A stretch of DNA of 13,619 bases. Origin: Bacillota bacterium (GTDB lineage Bacteria; Bacillota; Desulfitobacteriia; Desulfitobacteriales; Desulfitobacteriaceae). The notes beneath the pieces were generated by a model. The model was not told the DNA's origin. It saw only the letters and a list, made by a program, of their open reading frames with translations, and ran no database searches. The stretch covers positions 1 to 13,619 of the forward strand of contig JAEWCM010000006.1 in assembly GCA_023390635.1 (NCBI GenBank), read 5' to 3'. Every line of letters begins with the position of its first letter. Positions within the stretch are counted from its first letter, which is position 1. Positions 1-6,092 of the stretch are shown in pieces. Made by a program: the position numbers and the translations under genes.

Positions 1-243
1 AAGGTGAGGGGCCGGAAACAATCTTTGCAAAAGATCTTCGAAATCGGCCAGCAATTGTTGAAAAAAGGACAGTACAACATTCGCATTATGAGCGGTGCCG
101 CCCAGGAGGAAGCCATCTGTCTGGCCAATAAGCTCCGTGAGCTTCCCAATGCCTTAAGTGTTATCTATGGCGGAAATATCAGCCCTGTGGCAGGTGTGCA
201 CAGCGGACCTGGCCTGGTGGGCGTTGTATTTATCGAGGCTTAA
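1..243 (+). CDS. DegV family protein, C-terminal fragment (5' end outside window)
   Basis: The reading frame is open from base 1 to the TAA at 241-243, so this is the last 80 codons of a gene that starts before the window. The ending (GGNISPVAGVHSGPGLVGVVF) and the KVRGRKQSLQKI stretch at the beginning match the C-terminal lobe of DegV proteins, where a conserved 'GP(V)xGxHxGPG' segment precedes the final strand. DegV proteins (about 280 residues) are cytoplasmic and bind a fatty acid; in Firmicutes some (FakB) present it to the kinase FakA for phosphorylation and entry into phospholipid synthesis. The N-terminal lobe with the fatty-acid-binding residues is not visible, so FakB function cannot be tested here. 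A hairpin terminator follows 48 bases downstream, so this is the last gene of its transcript. Confidence 0.85.
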   Translation, partial: KVRGRKQSLQKIFEIGQQLLKKGQYNIRIMSGAAQEEAICLANKLRELPNALSVIYGGNISPVAGVHSGPGLVGVVFIEA

Positions 244-290
244 AATACTCCTTTAATTTCTTATCCACATCGGACTCTCGTATAGCATAT

Positions 291-331
291 AAAAATCTCC
301 CTATGAGTTAAAACTCTGGGGAGATTTTTTT
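291..331 (+). terminator. Rho-independent terminator of the DegV gene
   Basis: An 11-bp perfect stem (291-301 AAAAATCTCCC with 319-329 GGGAGATTTTT) is followed by a T run ending at 331. A short inner GAG/CTC pairing closes the loop. Because the A run precedes the stem, it could also terminate - strand transcripts. Confidence 0.9.
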
Positions 332-388
332 AATAGAAATCTTAAGGGCCTATTGAATGTATCCATGAAGGTGAAAATGATCATGTTC

Positions 389-424
389 ACAACATATTGA
401 TGTTGTTGAATATAGGTATATAAT
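389..424 (+). promoter_or_regulatory. Putative promoter and inverted-repeat operator for the aldehyde dehydrogenase
   Basis: A -35-like TTGATG (397-402) and a perfect TATAAT (419-424) are 16 bases apart. A perfect 7-bp inverted repeat, ACAACAT-attg-ATGTTGT (389-406), covers the -35 hexamer, which is where a repressor or an activator could act. The transcript would start near 431 and carry a leader of about 125 bases. The rest of the AT-rich gap (332-555) contains a repeated ATCACAC motif (482-488, 507-513) and the AGGAGG ribosome site at 542-547. I see no gene in it. The regulator is unknown. Confidence 0.55.
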
Positions 425-555
425 AGATTATATAAATAATAAATAATCTAAATTAAGAAATACGACAATATTTTTAATTTTATCACACAAAAACTGGATA
501 AAATTCATCACACTAAAATCTTGAGATTTAATTAATTAGTCAGGAGGAAAAAGCA

Positions 556-2055
556 ATGACAGTAAAACACAAATTTGATTTAAGCAATGTGATCGATCCC
601 CATTATGGGCTGCTTATTGGCGGAGAATGGACGGAAGGCACGGGAAGCAAAAAGCTTAAAAGTTATAATCCTGCCACTGGAGAAGTGCTGTCCGAATTCA
701 TTGATGCGACCCACGAAGATGTGGATCATGCGGTAGAGGCTGCCTGGTCGGCTTTTGCAAGCTGGAAGAATATTAGTACACAGGAAAGAAGTGCGATTTT
801 ACTTAAAATCGCCGACCTGATTGATGAAAACGCCAGCCGGCTGGCTCTGGTGGAAACGATGGATAACGGCAAGCCCTTCAGAGAAACCAGCTCCCTTGAT
901 GTTCCCTTCAGTTCCGATCATTTCCGCTATTTTGCCGGTGTCATCCGCTCCGAAGAAGGAAGTGCCAATGCCCTGGACCAGAACACCTTAAGCATCGTGC
1001 TCCGTGAACCTATCGGTGTCGTGGGCCAGATCGTCCCTTGGAACTTCCCTCTTCTCATGGCCGCCTGGAAGCTCGCTCCGGCTCTGGCCGCTGGTAATAC
1101 AGTGGTAATCCACCCCTCTTCCTCCACTTCCCTGAGTCTCCTGGAATTGGGCAAACTGCTGAATCAAGTCCTGCCCAAAGGAGTTGTCAACATCATCACC
1201 GGAAGGGGCGCCGATTCCGGCGATTATATGCTGAAACATCCCGGTTTCCGGAAACTGGCCTTTACCGGTTCCACGGAAGTAGGCTACAAGGTGGCTGCTG
1301 AAGCGGCCCGCCGATTAATCCCAGCCACTCTGGAACTGGGGGGCAAATCGGCCAATATCTTCTTTGACGATATGAACTTCGATCAGGCCCTGGAAGGTGC
1401 TCAACTGGGCATCCTGTTCAATCAGGGGCAGGTTTGCTGCGCCGGTTCGAGGATCTTTATTCAGGAGGGAATTTACGACCGTTTCTTAAGTGCTTTGAAA
1501 ACAGCCTTTGAGCAGGTTAAAGTAGGTCTTCCCTGGGAGGACGGTGTTCAGATGGGAGCACAGGTTAACCACGCCCAGTTAGAAAAAATTCTTAAGTATA
1601 TTGAAATTGGGCAGGCCGAAGGAGCAACCCTGGTCACCGGTGGTTATCAGCTGAAAACTCCCGAATTGGAAAAGGGCGAGTTCCTGGCCCCCACTCTGCT
1701 GGCCGATGCCACCAATGACATGCGCATTGCCCGTGAGGAAATTTTTGGACCGGTAGCTACTGTGATCAAGTTTAAAACCGAAGAAGAAGTCATTCAAATG
1801 GCTAATGACTCGGACTATGGTCTAGGCGGAGGAGTCTGGACCCGGGATCTGAACAGAGCTCTGCGCGTAGCCCGCGGCATTGAAACCGGCCGGGTTTGGG
1901 TGAATACCTATAACCAGATTCCCGCCGCCACTCCCTTCGGAGGATACAAAACTTCAGGCATTGGCCGGGAAACTTACAAATCAATTCTCGATGCTTACAG
2001 CCAAACCAAGAACATTTATATCAACACCAGTGAAACAAAACTGGGACTCTATTAA
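556..2055 (+). CDS. NAD(P)-dependent aldehyde dehydrogenase (AldB/ExaC-like)
   Basis: A 499-residue cytoplasmic aldehyde dehydrogenase that oxidises an aldehyde to the carboxylate; full length for the family. Visible catalytic residues are Asn163 (PWNFP), general base Glu260 (LELGG), nucleophile Cys294 (NQGQVCCAGSR) and Glu395 (EEIFGP). The FRYFAGVIRSEEG segment near 123-135 is typical of the AldB/ExaC/AcoD group, often involved in acetaldehyde or ethanol metabolism; the substrate is not proven. The cofactor-binding motif is odd: where most members read KPSE, this one reads HPSS (186-189), replacing the Lys and Glu that hold the adenine ribose, so NADP use or altered specificity is possible. 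ATG 556 follows an AGGAGG at 542-547 with ideal spacing. It stands alone between its own promoter and terminator. Confidence 0.95.
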   Translation: MTVKHKFDLSNVIDPHYGLLIGGEWTEGTGSKKLKSYNPATGEVLSEFIDATHEDVDHAVEAAWSAFASWKNISTQERSAILLKIADLIDENASRLALVETMDNGKPFRETSSLDVPFSSDHFRYFAGVIRSEEGSANALDQNTLSIVLREPIGVVGQIVPWNFPLLMAAWKLAPALAAGNTVVIHPSSSTSLSLLELGKLLNQVLPKGVVNIITGRGADSGDYMLKHPGFRKLAFTGSTEVGYKVAAEAARRLIPATLELGGKSANIFFDDMNFDQALEGAQLGILFNQGQVCCAGSRIFIQEGIYDRFLSALKTAFEQVKVGLPWEDGVQMGAQVNHAQLEKILKYIEIGQAEGATLVTGGYQLKTPELEKGEFLAPTLLADATNDMRIAREEIFGPVATVIKFKTEEEVIQMANDSDYGLGGGVWTRDLNRALRVARGIETGRVWVNTYNQIPAATPFGGYKTSGIGRETYKSILDAYSQTKNIYINTSETKLGLY

Positions 2056-2070
2056 GTAAATGATACGGAT

Positions 2071-2120
2071 AAAGGGTTATTGCACAGTCTGACGACTTGC
2101 TGCAATAACCCTTTATTTTT
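2071..2120 (+). terminator. Terminator of the aldehyde dehydrogenase gene
   Basis: A perfect 14-bp stem, AAAGGGTTATTGCA (2071-2084) with its complement at 2101-2114, is followed by ATTTTT (2115-2120). It lies 15 bases after the stop codon. It also sits just past the end of the convergent permease gene; on the - strand only TTT follows the stem, so termination in that direction would be weaker. Confidence 0.92.
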
Positions 2121-2134
2121 GAATCGAAGGTTAA

Positions 2135-2932
2135 TCAGACTCTCAGGTCTCTTTTCTGATAATAGATATAGGTCAAAACGGAGAAAACAGTGGTCAGGAG
2201 GAGTGAGAGCACGACAATGCCAGGGTTGAGTCCATTACCATTAACCACATCTTCCAGACTGAAATATTTGAAAGGAGAAAAAACATTGAGAAAATTGACC
2301 TTGTCGGTCATATCCGTGATTTTCGATATGACGAAGCCTGCCATGAGGATCCCTGTCGCCAGAGAGCCTGAAGATTTAGGATTTCTGCTCAAAGCGGCTA
2401 ATGCTGCACCAAGTGATAAAAAGATCAACTGTACGATCAGCATGCTCACCATGAGGGTGACCAGCTCTCCTGTAAGATTCTCACCTTTACTGTAGTTGCC
2501 CACTAAGGCAACCGACGTAATCAGGGAAACCAGATTGACCACCAGCACATTAACAAAAGCGGCGAGTAGTTTGGCTGTAATAATGCTCTTCCTTGATACG
2601 GGCTTAATCATCAGAAATTCTGTTGTTCTGTCCTTCTCTTCTTTGGCAATAATACCCGCCCCCAGCAAAACAGCATGAATGGCAGTTACCAGTTCCATAT
2701 AGATAAATAACATGGCGTAATAATTGCTCATCTTGGTCAAATCAAAAGAACCAAATCCCAACAAGGCTTTCATACTGGAGGGAATACTGCTGAAGGCAGC
2801 ATTAAGGGATTCTCCTCCGGAAGCATAAGCGGTATACTTGCCCATCCCACTGGCAACCACGAAAATCATGCAAATGCTCCATATAATCAGGGCCTTGCGA
2901 TTTGCTTTCAGCTCTCTGATAAAAATATTCAT
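2135..2932 (-). CDS. ABC-2 type transporter permease (second of two)
   Basis: A 265-residue integral membrane protein with about six hydrophobic segments (roughly 13-31, 70-95, 124-146, 156-180, 190-205 and 236-258). Between TM2 and TM3 is the cytoplasmic motif KEEKDRTTEFLMIKPVSRKSI (97-117), characteristic of ABC-2 permeases that partner BcrA/YtrB-like ATPases. It is paralogous to the permease just upstream, sharing that motif and a SPFKYF motif before the last TM. The two probably form a heterodimeric channel with the ATPase encoded at 3796-4677. The start ATG 2932 has an AAAGGA about 11 bases upstream. It is the last gene of the TetR-ATPase-permease-permease operon. Substrate unknown; export of an antibiotic, peptide or lipid-like compound is typical of such sets. 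Confidence 0.85.
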   Translation of the reverse strand: MNIFIRELKANRKALIIWSICMIFVVASGMGKYTAYASGGESLNAAFSSIPSSMKALLGFGSFDLTKMSNYYAMLFIYMELVTAIHAVLLGAGIIAKEEKDRTTEFLMIKPVSRKSIITAKLLAAFVNVLVVNLVSLITSVALVGNYSKGENLTGELVTLMVSMLIVQLIFLSLGAALAALSRNPKSSGSLATGILMAGFVISKITDMTDKVNFLNVFSPFKYFSLEDVVNGNGLNPGIVVLSLLLTTVFSVLTYIYYQKRDLRV

Positions 2933-2962
2933 CGTCTGCCCATCCTTTCATCTAAAAGTTCG

Positions 2963-2989
2963 AGATATCTGTTAAATTTTGAGATATCT
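2963..2989 (-). repeat. Two 8-bp palindromes AGATATCT between the permease genes
   Basis: AGATATCT occurs at 2963-2970 and again at 2982-2989 in the 58-base gap between the two permease genes. Each is self-complementary, so in RNA they can pair with each other around an 11-base loop. This is a weak candidate for a processing or attenuation hairpin that adjusts the ratio of the two subunits. Confidence 0.4.
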
Positions 2990-2990
2990 T

Positions 2991-3791
2991 TCAGCTTGCG
3001 GCATGAATATCTTTCCTGACATAAATAACATAGCTTGCCCCAATCGCTGCCAGTACAATGGCTAAGCCCGCCATAAGATATGGGAATTCATAAGCAGAGT
3101 GGCTAAGAATATAAGATAGATCAAAGTATTTGAAGGGTGACAGGAAGCGAACGGCATCATCTTTCCCTGTCACCAGCAAGGTGCCAATGAAAAAGAAAAT
3201 AAAAACGAGGCCGAGGGAAACGGGCAATACCGACTTAAGTTTAGGGATGATCACGGAAGCCAGCAAACCGATCGCAAAAAATATAAGCTGAACAAAAAGG
3301 ATCGTGGCATTCATCATAAAAAATACGCTGCCGCTGTAATCTCCGGTCTTGACAATAGACGCCATAGCCCAGACTGCGGCATAATAAACTCCATCGGTTA
3401 TTAAAAGCACAGTAAGGGAGGCCAGCAGTTTGGCGCTGACAATCGATGCCCTCGACACAGGTTTAACAAGGAGAAAATCTGCCGTTCTTCCCCGTGTTTC
3501 CTTGGAAATGACGGAAATGCCGAGGTTTGAAGCCTGAATTGCAGCGCATAATGTGATAAAACTCAAGACCATAGAATAAAAGCCTAAGATGGATGTGATA
3601 TTGTCGAGGGAAATTCCCAGCATTGCCCGCACAGTAGGCGGATATCCTCCCAACAGCTTTTTGAAGTCGGAGGCGTCAGCGGCAATCCCCGGATACACGG
3701 CAAAATAGATTCCAGCCAGTGCAATTAAAGAAAGAATCCAGATGATGGTGGATTTTCGCAAGGACTTGAGTTCATGCCAGTACATATTCAT
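2991..3791 (-). CDS. ABC-2 type transporter permease (first of two)
   Basis: A 266-residue membrane protein starting MNMYWHELKSLRKS. An upstream in-frame ATG at 3881 lies inside the ATPase gene and has no ribosome site, whereas AGGAGA about 9 bases before ATG 3791 fits well, so I chose 3791. About six TM segments are seen (16-33, 66-90, 121-145, 158-181, 188-208, 236-258), with the cytoplasmic motif SKETRGRTADFLLVKPVSR (96-114) and SPFKYF (218-223), both shared with the downstream permease. The start follows the ATPase stop codon by 4 bases, which suggests translational coupling. It should form the transmembrane part of an ABC exporter with its paralogue and the ATPase. Substrate not predictable. 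Confidence 0.85.
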   Translation of the reverse strand: MNMYWHELKSLRKSTIIWILSLIALAGIYFAVYPGIAADASDFKKLLGGYPPTVRAMLGISLDNITSILGFYSMVLSFITLCAAIQASNLGISVISKETRGRTADFLLVKPVSRASIVSAKLLASLTVLLITDGVYYAAVWAMASIVKTGDYSGSVFFMMNATILFVQLIFFAIGLLASVIIPKLKSVLPVSLGLVFIFFFIGTLLVTGKDDAVRFLSPFKYFDLSYILSHSAYEFPYLMAGLAIVLAAIGASYVIYVRKDIHAAS

Positions 3792-3795
3792 AAGC

Positions 3796-4677
3796 TTAAT
3801 TCTCCTTTGCATAATAATGCATGAAGATCTCTTCCAAATCAGGCTCGTCAATGGATATATTACGCAAATCAAGCTCCGCAATTTTTTTCATTATGGAATT
3901 AATATTGCCATTGAAGATAAAGTCAGCTTCTTTTCCCTTGATTTCCAGCTTACTCACACCATTCAGATTGAAATATTCCGAAGGGATCGGAGTTTTAGTT
4001 TCAACTCTGATTTTCTTGTAGCTATTTTCCTGCAAAGTGCTCATTTTTTCCAGTTTGATGATCCTGCCTTCCTTGATAAAGGCAACGCGGCTGCACATTC
4101 TCTGCACCTCGCTAAGGATATGAGAGGAAAAGAAGACGGTGGATCCTTTACGGTTCTCCTCAGCAATCAACTCGAAAAACTTCTGCTGCATCAGGGGATC
4201 AAGTCCGCTGGTAGGCTCATCGAGAATGATCAATTTAGGTTCGTGAATCAAGCCCTGAATGATCCCTACCTTTTTCTTGTTTCCAAAGGAAAGATCATCA
4301 ATCTTTTTCTTCAAGTCCAAATCCATCACTTCGGCAAGCTCGTTGATTCGCCGGGTACAATCCTTCTTGTAAAAGCTGGCGGAATACTTGAGCAGATCGA
4401 TCACCCGCATATTGTCATAATAGAACACTTCGGACGGAAGATAACCTACTTCCTTTCTGAGTTCCGGGTGCTCGATACAGCTTTTCCCAAAAATAAAGGC
4501 CTGCCCTGCAGTTGGGTAGATCAGTCCCAATAAAGTTCGGATCGCCGTTGACTTGCCCGCACCGTTTGGTCCGATAAAGCCGAAAATCTCCCCCTGTTCC
4601 ACATTCAGATTCACATCAATGATGCCCCTGGCCTTGCCGTAATTTTTGGTGAGGTTCTTGAATTCAATCACATTCAT
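3796..4677 (-). CDS. ABC transporter ATP-binding protein (BcrA/YtrB-like)
   Basis: A 293-residue cytoplasmic nucleotide-binding subunit. Walker A is GPNGAGKST (36-44); the signature is LSFGN (129-133) rather than LSGGQ, as is common in drug and bacitracin-type export ATPases; Walker B with catalytic Glu is LIILDEP (149-155, Glu154); the D-loop is SGLD (157-160) and the switch His is 186. A C-terminal extension of about 80 residues follows the NBD, usual in this subfamily. ATG 4677 has GAGGGG just upstream; a second in-frame ATG lies at 4673 in another frame and is not used. It sits 27 bases after the TetR stop and 4 bases before the first permease, so one operon encodes repressor, motor and channel. 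The motor would form a homodimer driving both permeases. Confidence 0.93.
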   Translation of the reverse strand: MNVIEFKNLTKNYGKARGIIDVNLNVEQGEIFGFIGPNGAGKSTAIRTLLGLIYPTAGQAFIFGKSCIEHPELRKEVGYLPSEVFYYDNMRVIDLLKYSASFYKKDCTRRINELAEVMDLDLKKKIDDLSFGNKKKVGIIQGLIHEPKLIILDEPTSGLDPLMQQKFFELIAEENRKGSTVFFSSHILSEVQRMCSRVAFIKEGRIIKLEKMSTLQENSYKKIRVETKTPIPSEYFNLNGVSKLEIKGKEADFIFNGNINSIMKKIAELDLRNISIDEPDLEEIFMHYYAKEN

Positions 4678-4704
4678 TATGATTCCCCTCTCTGTTTTAT
4701 GAGC

Positions 4705-5334
4705 TTATTTATAAAAAACTTTTTGCAGCAACACCAAATAATCATCAAACTCGGACATGATCTTCTCGAGGTCATAGTTAACTTTGTAGGCGGGGTCCAA
4801 TTTGATCCTTTCCAGTTCACGGTTTCCCAGCCCCTGGGTAACCCACAGAAAAATCATCAAAACCTTCTCAGGTTCCAATCCGTCTTTAAATTGCAGTATA
4901 TTGATATTTTCCAGCAGGGCTTTGTAGGCTTTTTCGAAAACATCCTTATTCTTATCTTCAAGCTCGTGCCTGATTTCCGGATTATCTTCCCCAAACGCAG
5001 TCAATAAAAAATTGTACAGATCAGGATGCCTCTGAATTAGCTCAAGTTTCAATATGGCAATCTGCCTCAGCCTTCTGATAATATCCGGTTCATTACAGTC
5101 TAATTTACTGTAAAATTCCTCTTCAAAAACCTCCGTCGCATAGGTATAAAGAAAAAGGAATAAGCTCATCTTATTGCTGAAATAGTGAAATAATAATCCT
5201 TTGGAAATTCCCGCCTGTTTGACGATCTCATTAGTTGAAGCGTTCTTATACCCCCTTTGCGAGAATTCAGCAAGGGCAGCGTTAATAATTCTATCCCTTT
5301 TTTCCGGCTCCAGACTCATAAATTTTGACAGCAA
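4705..5334 (-). CDS. TetR/AcrR family transcriptional repressor (operon regulator of the ABC-2 exporter)
   Basis: An N-terminal TetR helix-turn-helix (about residues 33-52, TNEIVKQAGISKGLLFHYF) precedes a variable ligand-binding domain; about 209 residues, normal for the family. Start choice: an in-frame ATG exists at 5373, but it would lie only about 5 bases after the predicted transcription start and has no ribosome site. A TTG at 5334 has AAGGTG 6 bases upstream and is preferred; ATG 5319 (MSLEPEKRDRI) is the other option. The gene heads the operon for the ATPase and two permeases. Two matching palindromes overlap its own promoter, so autorepression and release by an exported ligand is the expected control. 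The ligand is unknown. Confidence 0.9.
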   Translation of the reverse strand: MLSKFMSLEPEKRDRIINAALAEFSQRGYKNASTNEIVKQAGISKGLLFHYFSNKMSLFLFLYTYATEVFEEEFYSKLDCNEPDIIRRLRQIAILKLELIQRHPDLYNFLLTAFGEDNPEIRHELEDKNKDVFEKAYKALLENINILQFKDGLEPEKVLMIFLWVTQGLGNRELERIKLDPAYKVNYDLEKIMSEFDDYLVLLQKVFYK

Positions 5335-5359
5335 TTCTATCACCTTCTTATTGCGCAAT

Positions 5360-5417
5360 CCTATTGACCACATTAGTCAATGGCATTATAATCCTATTGA
5401 CCATACTAGTCAATAGG
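5360..5417 (-). promoter_or_regulatory. Two tandem operators of the TetR-ABC-2 operon
   Basis: Operator A (5363-5381) is ATTGAC-N7-GTCAAT with 6-bp perfect arms. Operator B (5393-5417) is CCTATTGAC-N7-GTCAATAGG with 9-bp perfect arms. They are 33 bp apart, about three helical turns, so two repressor dimers would lie on the same face. B covers the -35 and spacer; A covers the transcription start. The spacing and match to each other, next to a TetR gene, make an autoregulatory role likely. Confidence 0.75.
5385..5413 (-). promoter_or_regulatory. Promoter of the TetR-ABC-2 operon
   Basis: Read on the - strand, the -35 is TTGACT (5413-5408) and the -10 is TATAAT (5390-5385), with exactly 17 bases between. 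The predicted start is near 5378. Both operators overlap it. Confidence 0.85.
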
Positions 5418-5530
5418 TCTTTTTTAAAAAAAATGACGAAGCATAGATAAAGAAAAGTACTGCAACAGCCAGCTGCCAGTAAAGACCGGCCCCTCTGATA
5501 CTTTCTGATTAATAAAAAAAGGGAACTGTC

Positions 5531-5548
5531 GCTAAACGATCATTTAGC
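5531..5548 (+). repeat. Left terminal inverted repeat core
   Basis: GCTAAACGATCATTTAGC is the exact reverse complement of 6035-6052. It is also nearly palindromic by itself (GCTAAA/TTTAGC arms), so it can form either a local hairpin or a long-range stem. Outside it, ACTGT is followed by a mismatch zone and then GGGAA pairing toward 5519. Confidence 0.85.
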
Positions 5549-5580
5549 GTCGGTCGGCCCGGAAATTTATATACGGGTCG

Positions 5581-5685
5581 GCCCAGTGATGACATATTCG
5601 CTTTTCGGCCATAGCGCCCTCCGTGGCGCTAAAGGCCGCGCTCCGCATCCTGCTCCGCTTTGCGCTGAATATGTCATCACTGGGC
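5581..5685. repeat. Inner long hairpin with branched tip
   Basis: A perfect 19-bp stem joins 5581-5599 (starts GCCCAGTGATG) to 5667-5685. Its loop carries a second hairpin, CGGCC(5606-5610)/GGCCG(5634-5638) plus AGCGCC(5613-5618)/GGCGCT(5625-5630). A 64-codon open frame across it (5586-5780) is explained by the repeat structure and has no ribosome site. Confidence 0.85.
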
Positions 5686-5732
5686 CTGCTTATCCTGCTT
5701 TGCCGGGCTTGCCTTATACTGTTTCCGGGTCA

Positions 5733-5795
5733 GCTTATTCTGCAAAAGAGCAGCCCAAACAGCCTGTAGAGGCAGGCTGAGGGCACAGAATAAGC
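5733..5795. repeat. Middle hairpin of the element
   Basis: GCTTATTCTG (5733-5742) pairs with 5786-5795. Inside, GCCC (5753-5756) pairs with GGGC (5781-5784), and CAGCCTG (5760-5766) pairs with CAGGCTG (5773-5779) around a six-base loop. Confidence 0.75.
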
Positions 5796-5820
5796 GGCCT
5801 TATAGCGAGCTTGAGATCAG

Positions 5821-6006
5821 CCGGAGAGAGGGGCCGCAGCTTTCTAGGACGATCATCTGGAGCGGCGTAAGAAAAAGCGGGAGGGATCCGCTCAGACATT
5901 TCAAGGTTCACATGCTGATCGCATGAGGGTTTTGAAATGTCTCGGATCCCTCTCGCGTTTTTAGCCGCGCAAGCGTGTCCGGGAAGGCTACGGCCCCTCT
6001 CTCCGG
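5821..6006. repeat. Right-half long hairpin of the element
   Basis: CCGGAGAGAGGGGCCG (5821-5836) pairs perfectly with 5991-6006 and continues, after one mismatch, through 5838-5845 with 5982-5989. Nested inside, GCGGC (5862-5866) pairs with 5964-5968; 5877-5890 pairs with 5943-5956, flanked by an A5/T5 match; 5894-5904 pairs with 5932-5942; and CATGC/GCATG (5911-5915, 5921-5925) closes the tip. As + strand RNA, positions 5905-5908 against 5928-5931 would be four successive G-U pairs. Confidence 0.85.
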
Positions 6007-6034
6007 CAACCCCAACGCTACCCCAGACAAGGCT

Positions 6035-6052
6035 GCTAAATGATCGTTTAGC
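6035..6052 (-). repeat. Right terminal inverted repeat core
   Basis: GCTAAATGATCGTTTAGC is the exact inverted copy of 5531-5548. The following CAACAGCCCCTTT (6052-6064) continues the match to the left end with three mismatches. It lies 29 bases from the end of the ABC exporter gene. Confidence 0.85.
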
Positions 6053-6092
6053 AACAGCCCCTTTAATGTTTCTTTCTTCTATTTTTTTATGG

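Larger units (their letters stand above)
5519..6064. repeat. Large palindromic element with terminal inverted repeats (MITE-like and/or structured RNA)
   Basis: About 546 bases with no credible gene, visibly richer in G and C than either flank. The ends are inverted copies: 5519-5548 pairs with 6035-6064, including an 18-bp perfect match (5531-5548 with 6035-6052). Nested inside are independent inverted repeats: 5581-5599 with 5667-5685 (19 bp perfect), 5606-5610/5613-5618 with 5625-5630/5634-5638, 5733-5742 with 5786-5795, 5760-5766 with 5773-5779, 5821-5836 with 5991-6006 (16 bp perfect, extending inward), and 5872-5915 with 5921-5962. Together they form one multibranched fold. No transposase, reverse transcriptase or endonuclease gene is adjacent. 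TTAAT lies on both flanks (5509-5513 and 6063-6067), a possible but weak target duplication in AT-rich DNA. It separates the two ABC operons. I do not recognise a named family. Confidence 0.8.

Noticed and set aside
385..411. Rex (redox) binding site upstream of the aldehyde dehydrogenase
   Set aside because: The repeat reads TTCACAACAT-ATTG-ATGTTGTTGAA, whereas the Rex consensus is TTGTGAAATATTTCACAA-like; half-sites are in the wrong order.
3792..3881. Longer N-terminus for the first permease
   Set aside because: It would overlap the ATPase gene by 86 bases and lacks a ribosome site, while ATG 3791 has AGGAGA at good spacing.
3742..4533. 263-codon + strand open frame opposite the ATPase gene
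   Set aside because: It is antisense to a gene with all ABC ATPase motifs, shows no recognisable domain and has no ribosome site.
5586..5780. Open frame of 64 codons on the + strand inside the palindromic element
   Set aside because: No ribosome site, and low-complexity composition dictated by the inverted repeats. The same applies to the frame at 5937-6122.
5519..6064. Group II intron or HEARO-type element
   Set aside because: The ends are inverted repeats rather than an intron-like GTGYG start and AY end, no domain V-like motif was recognised, and no reverse transcriptase or endonuclease gene is present.
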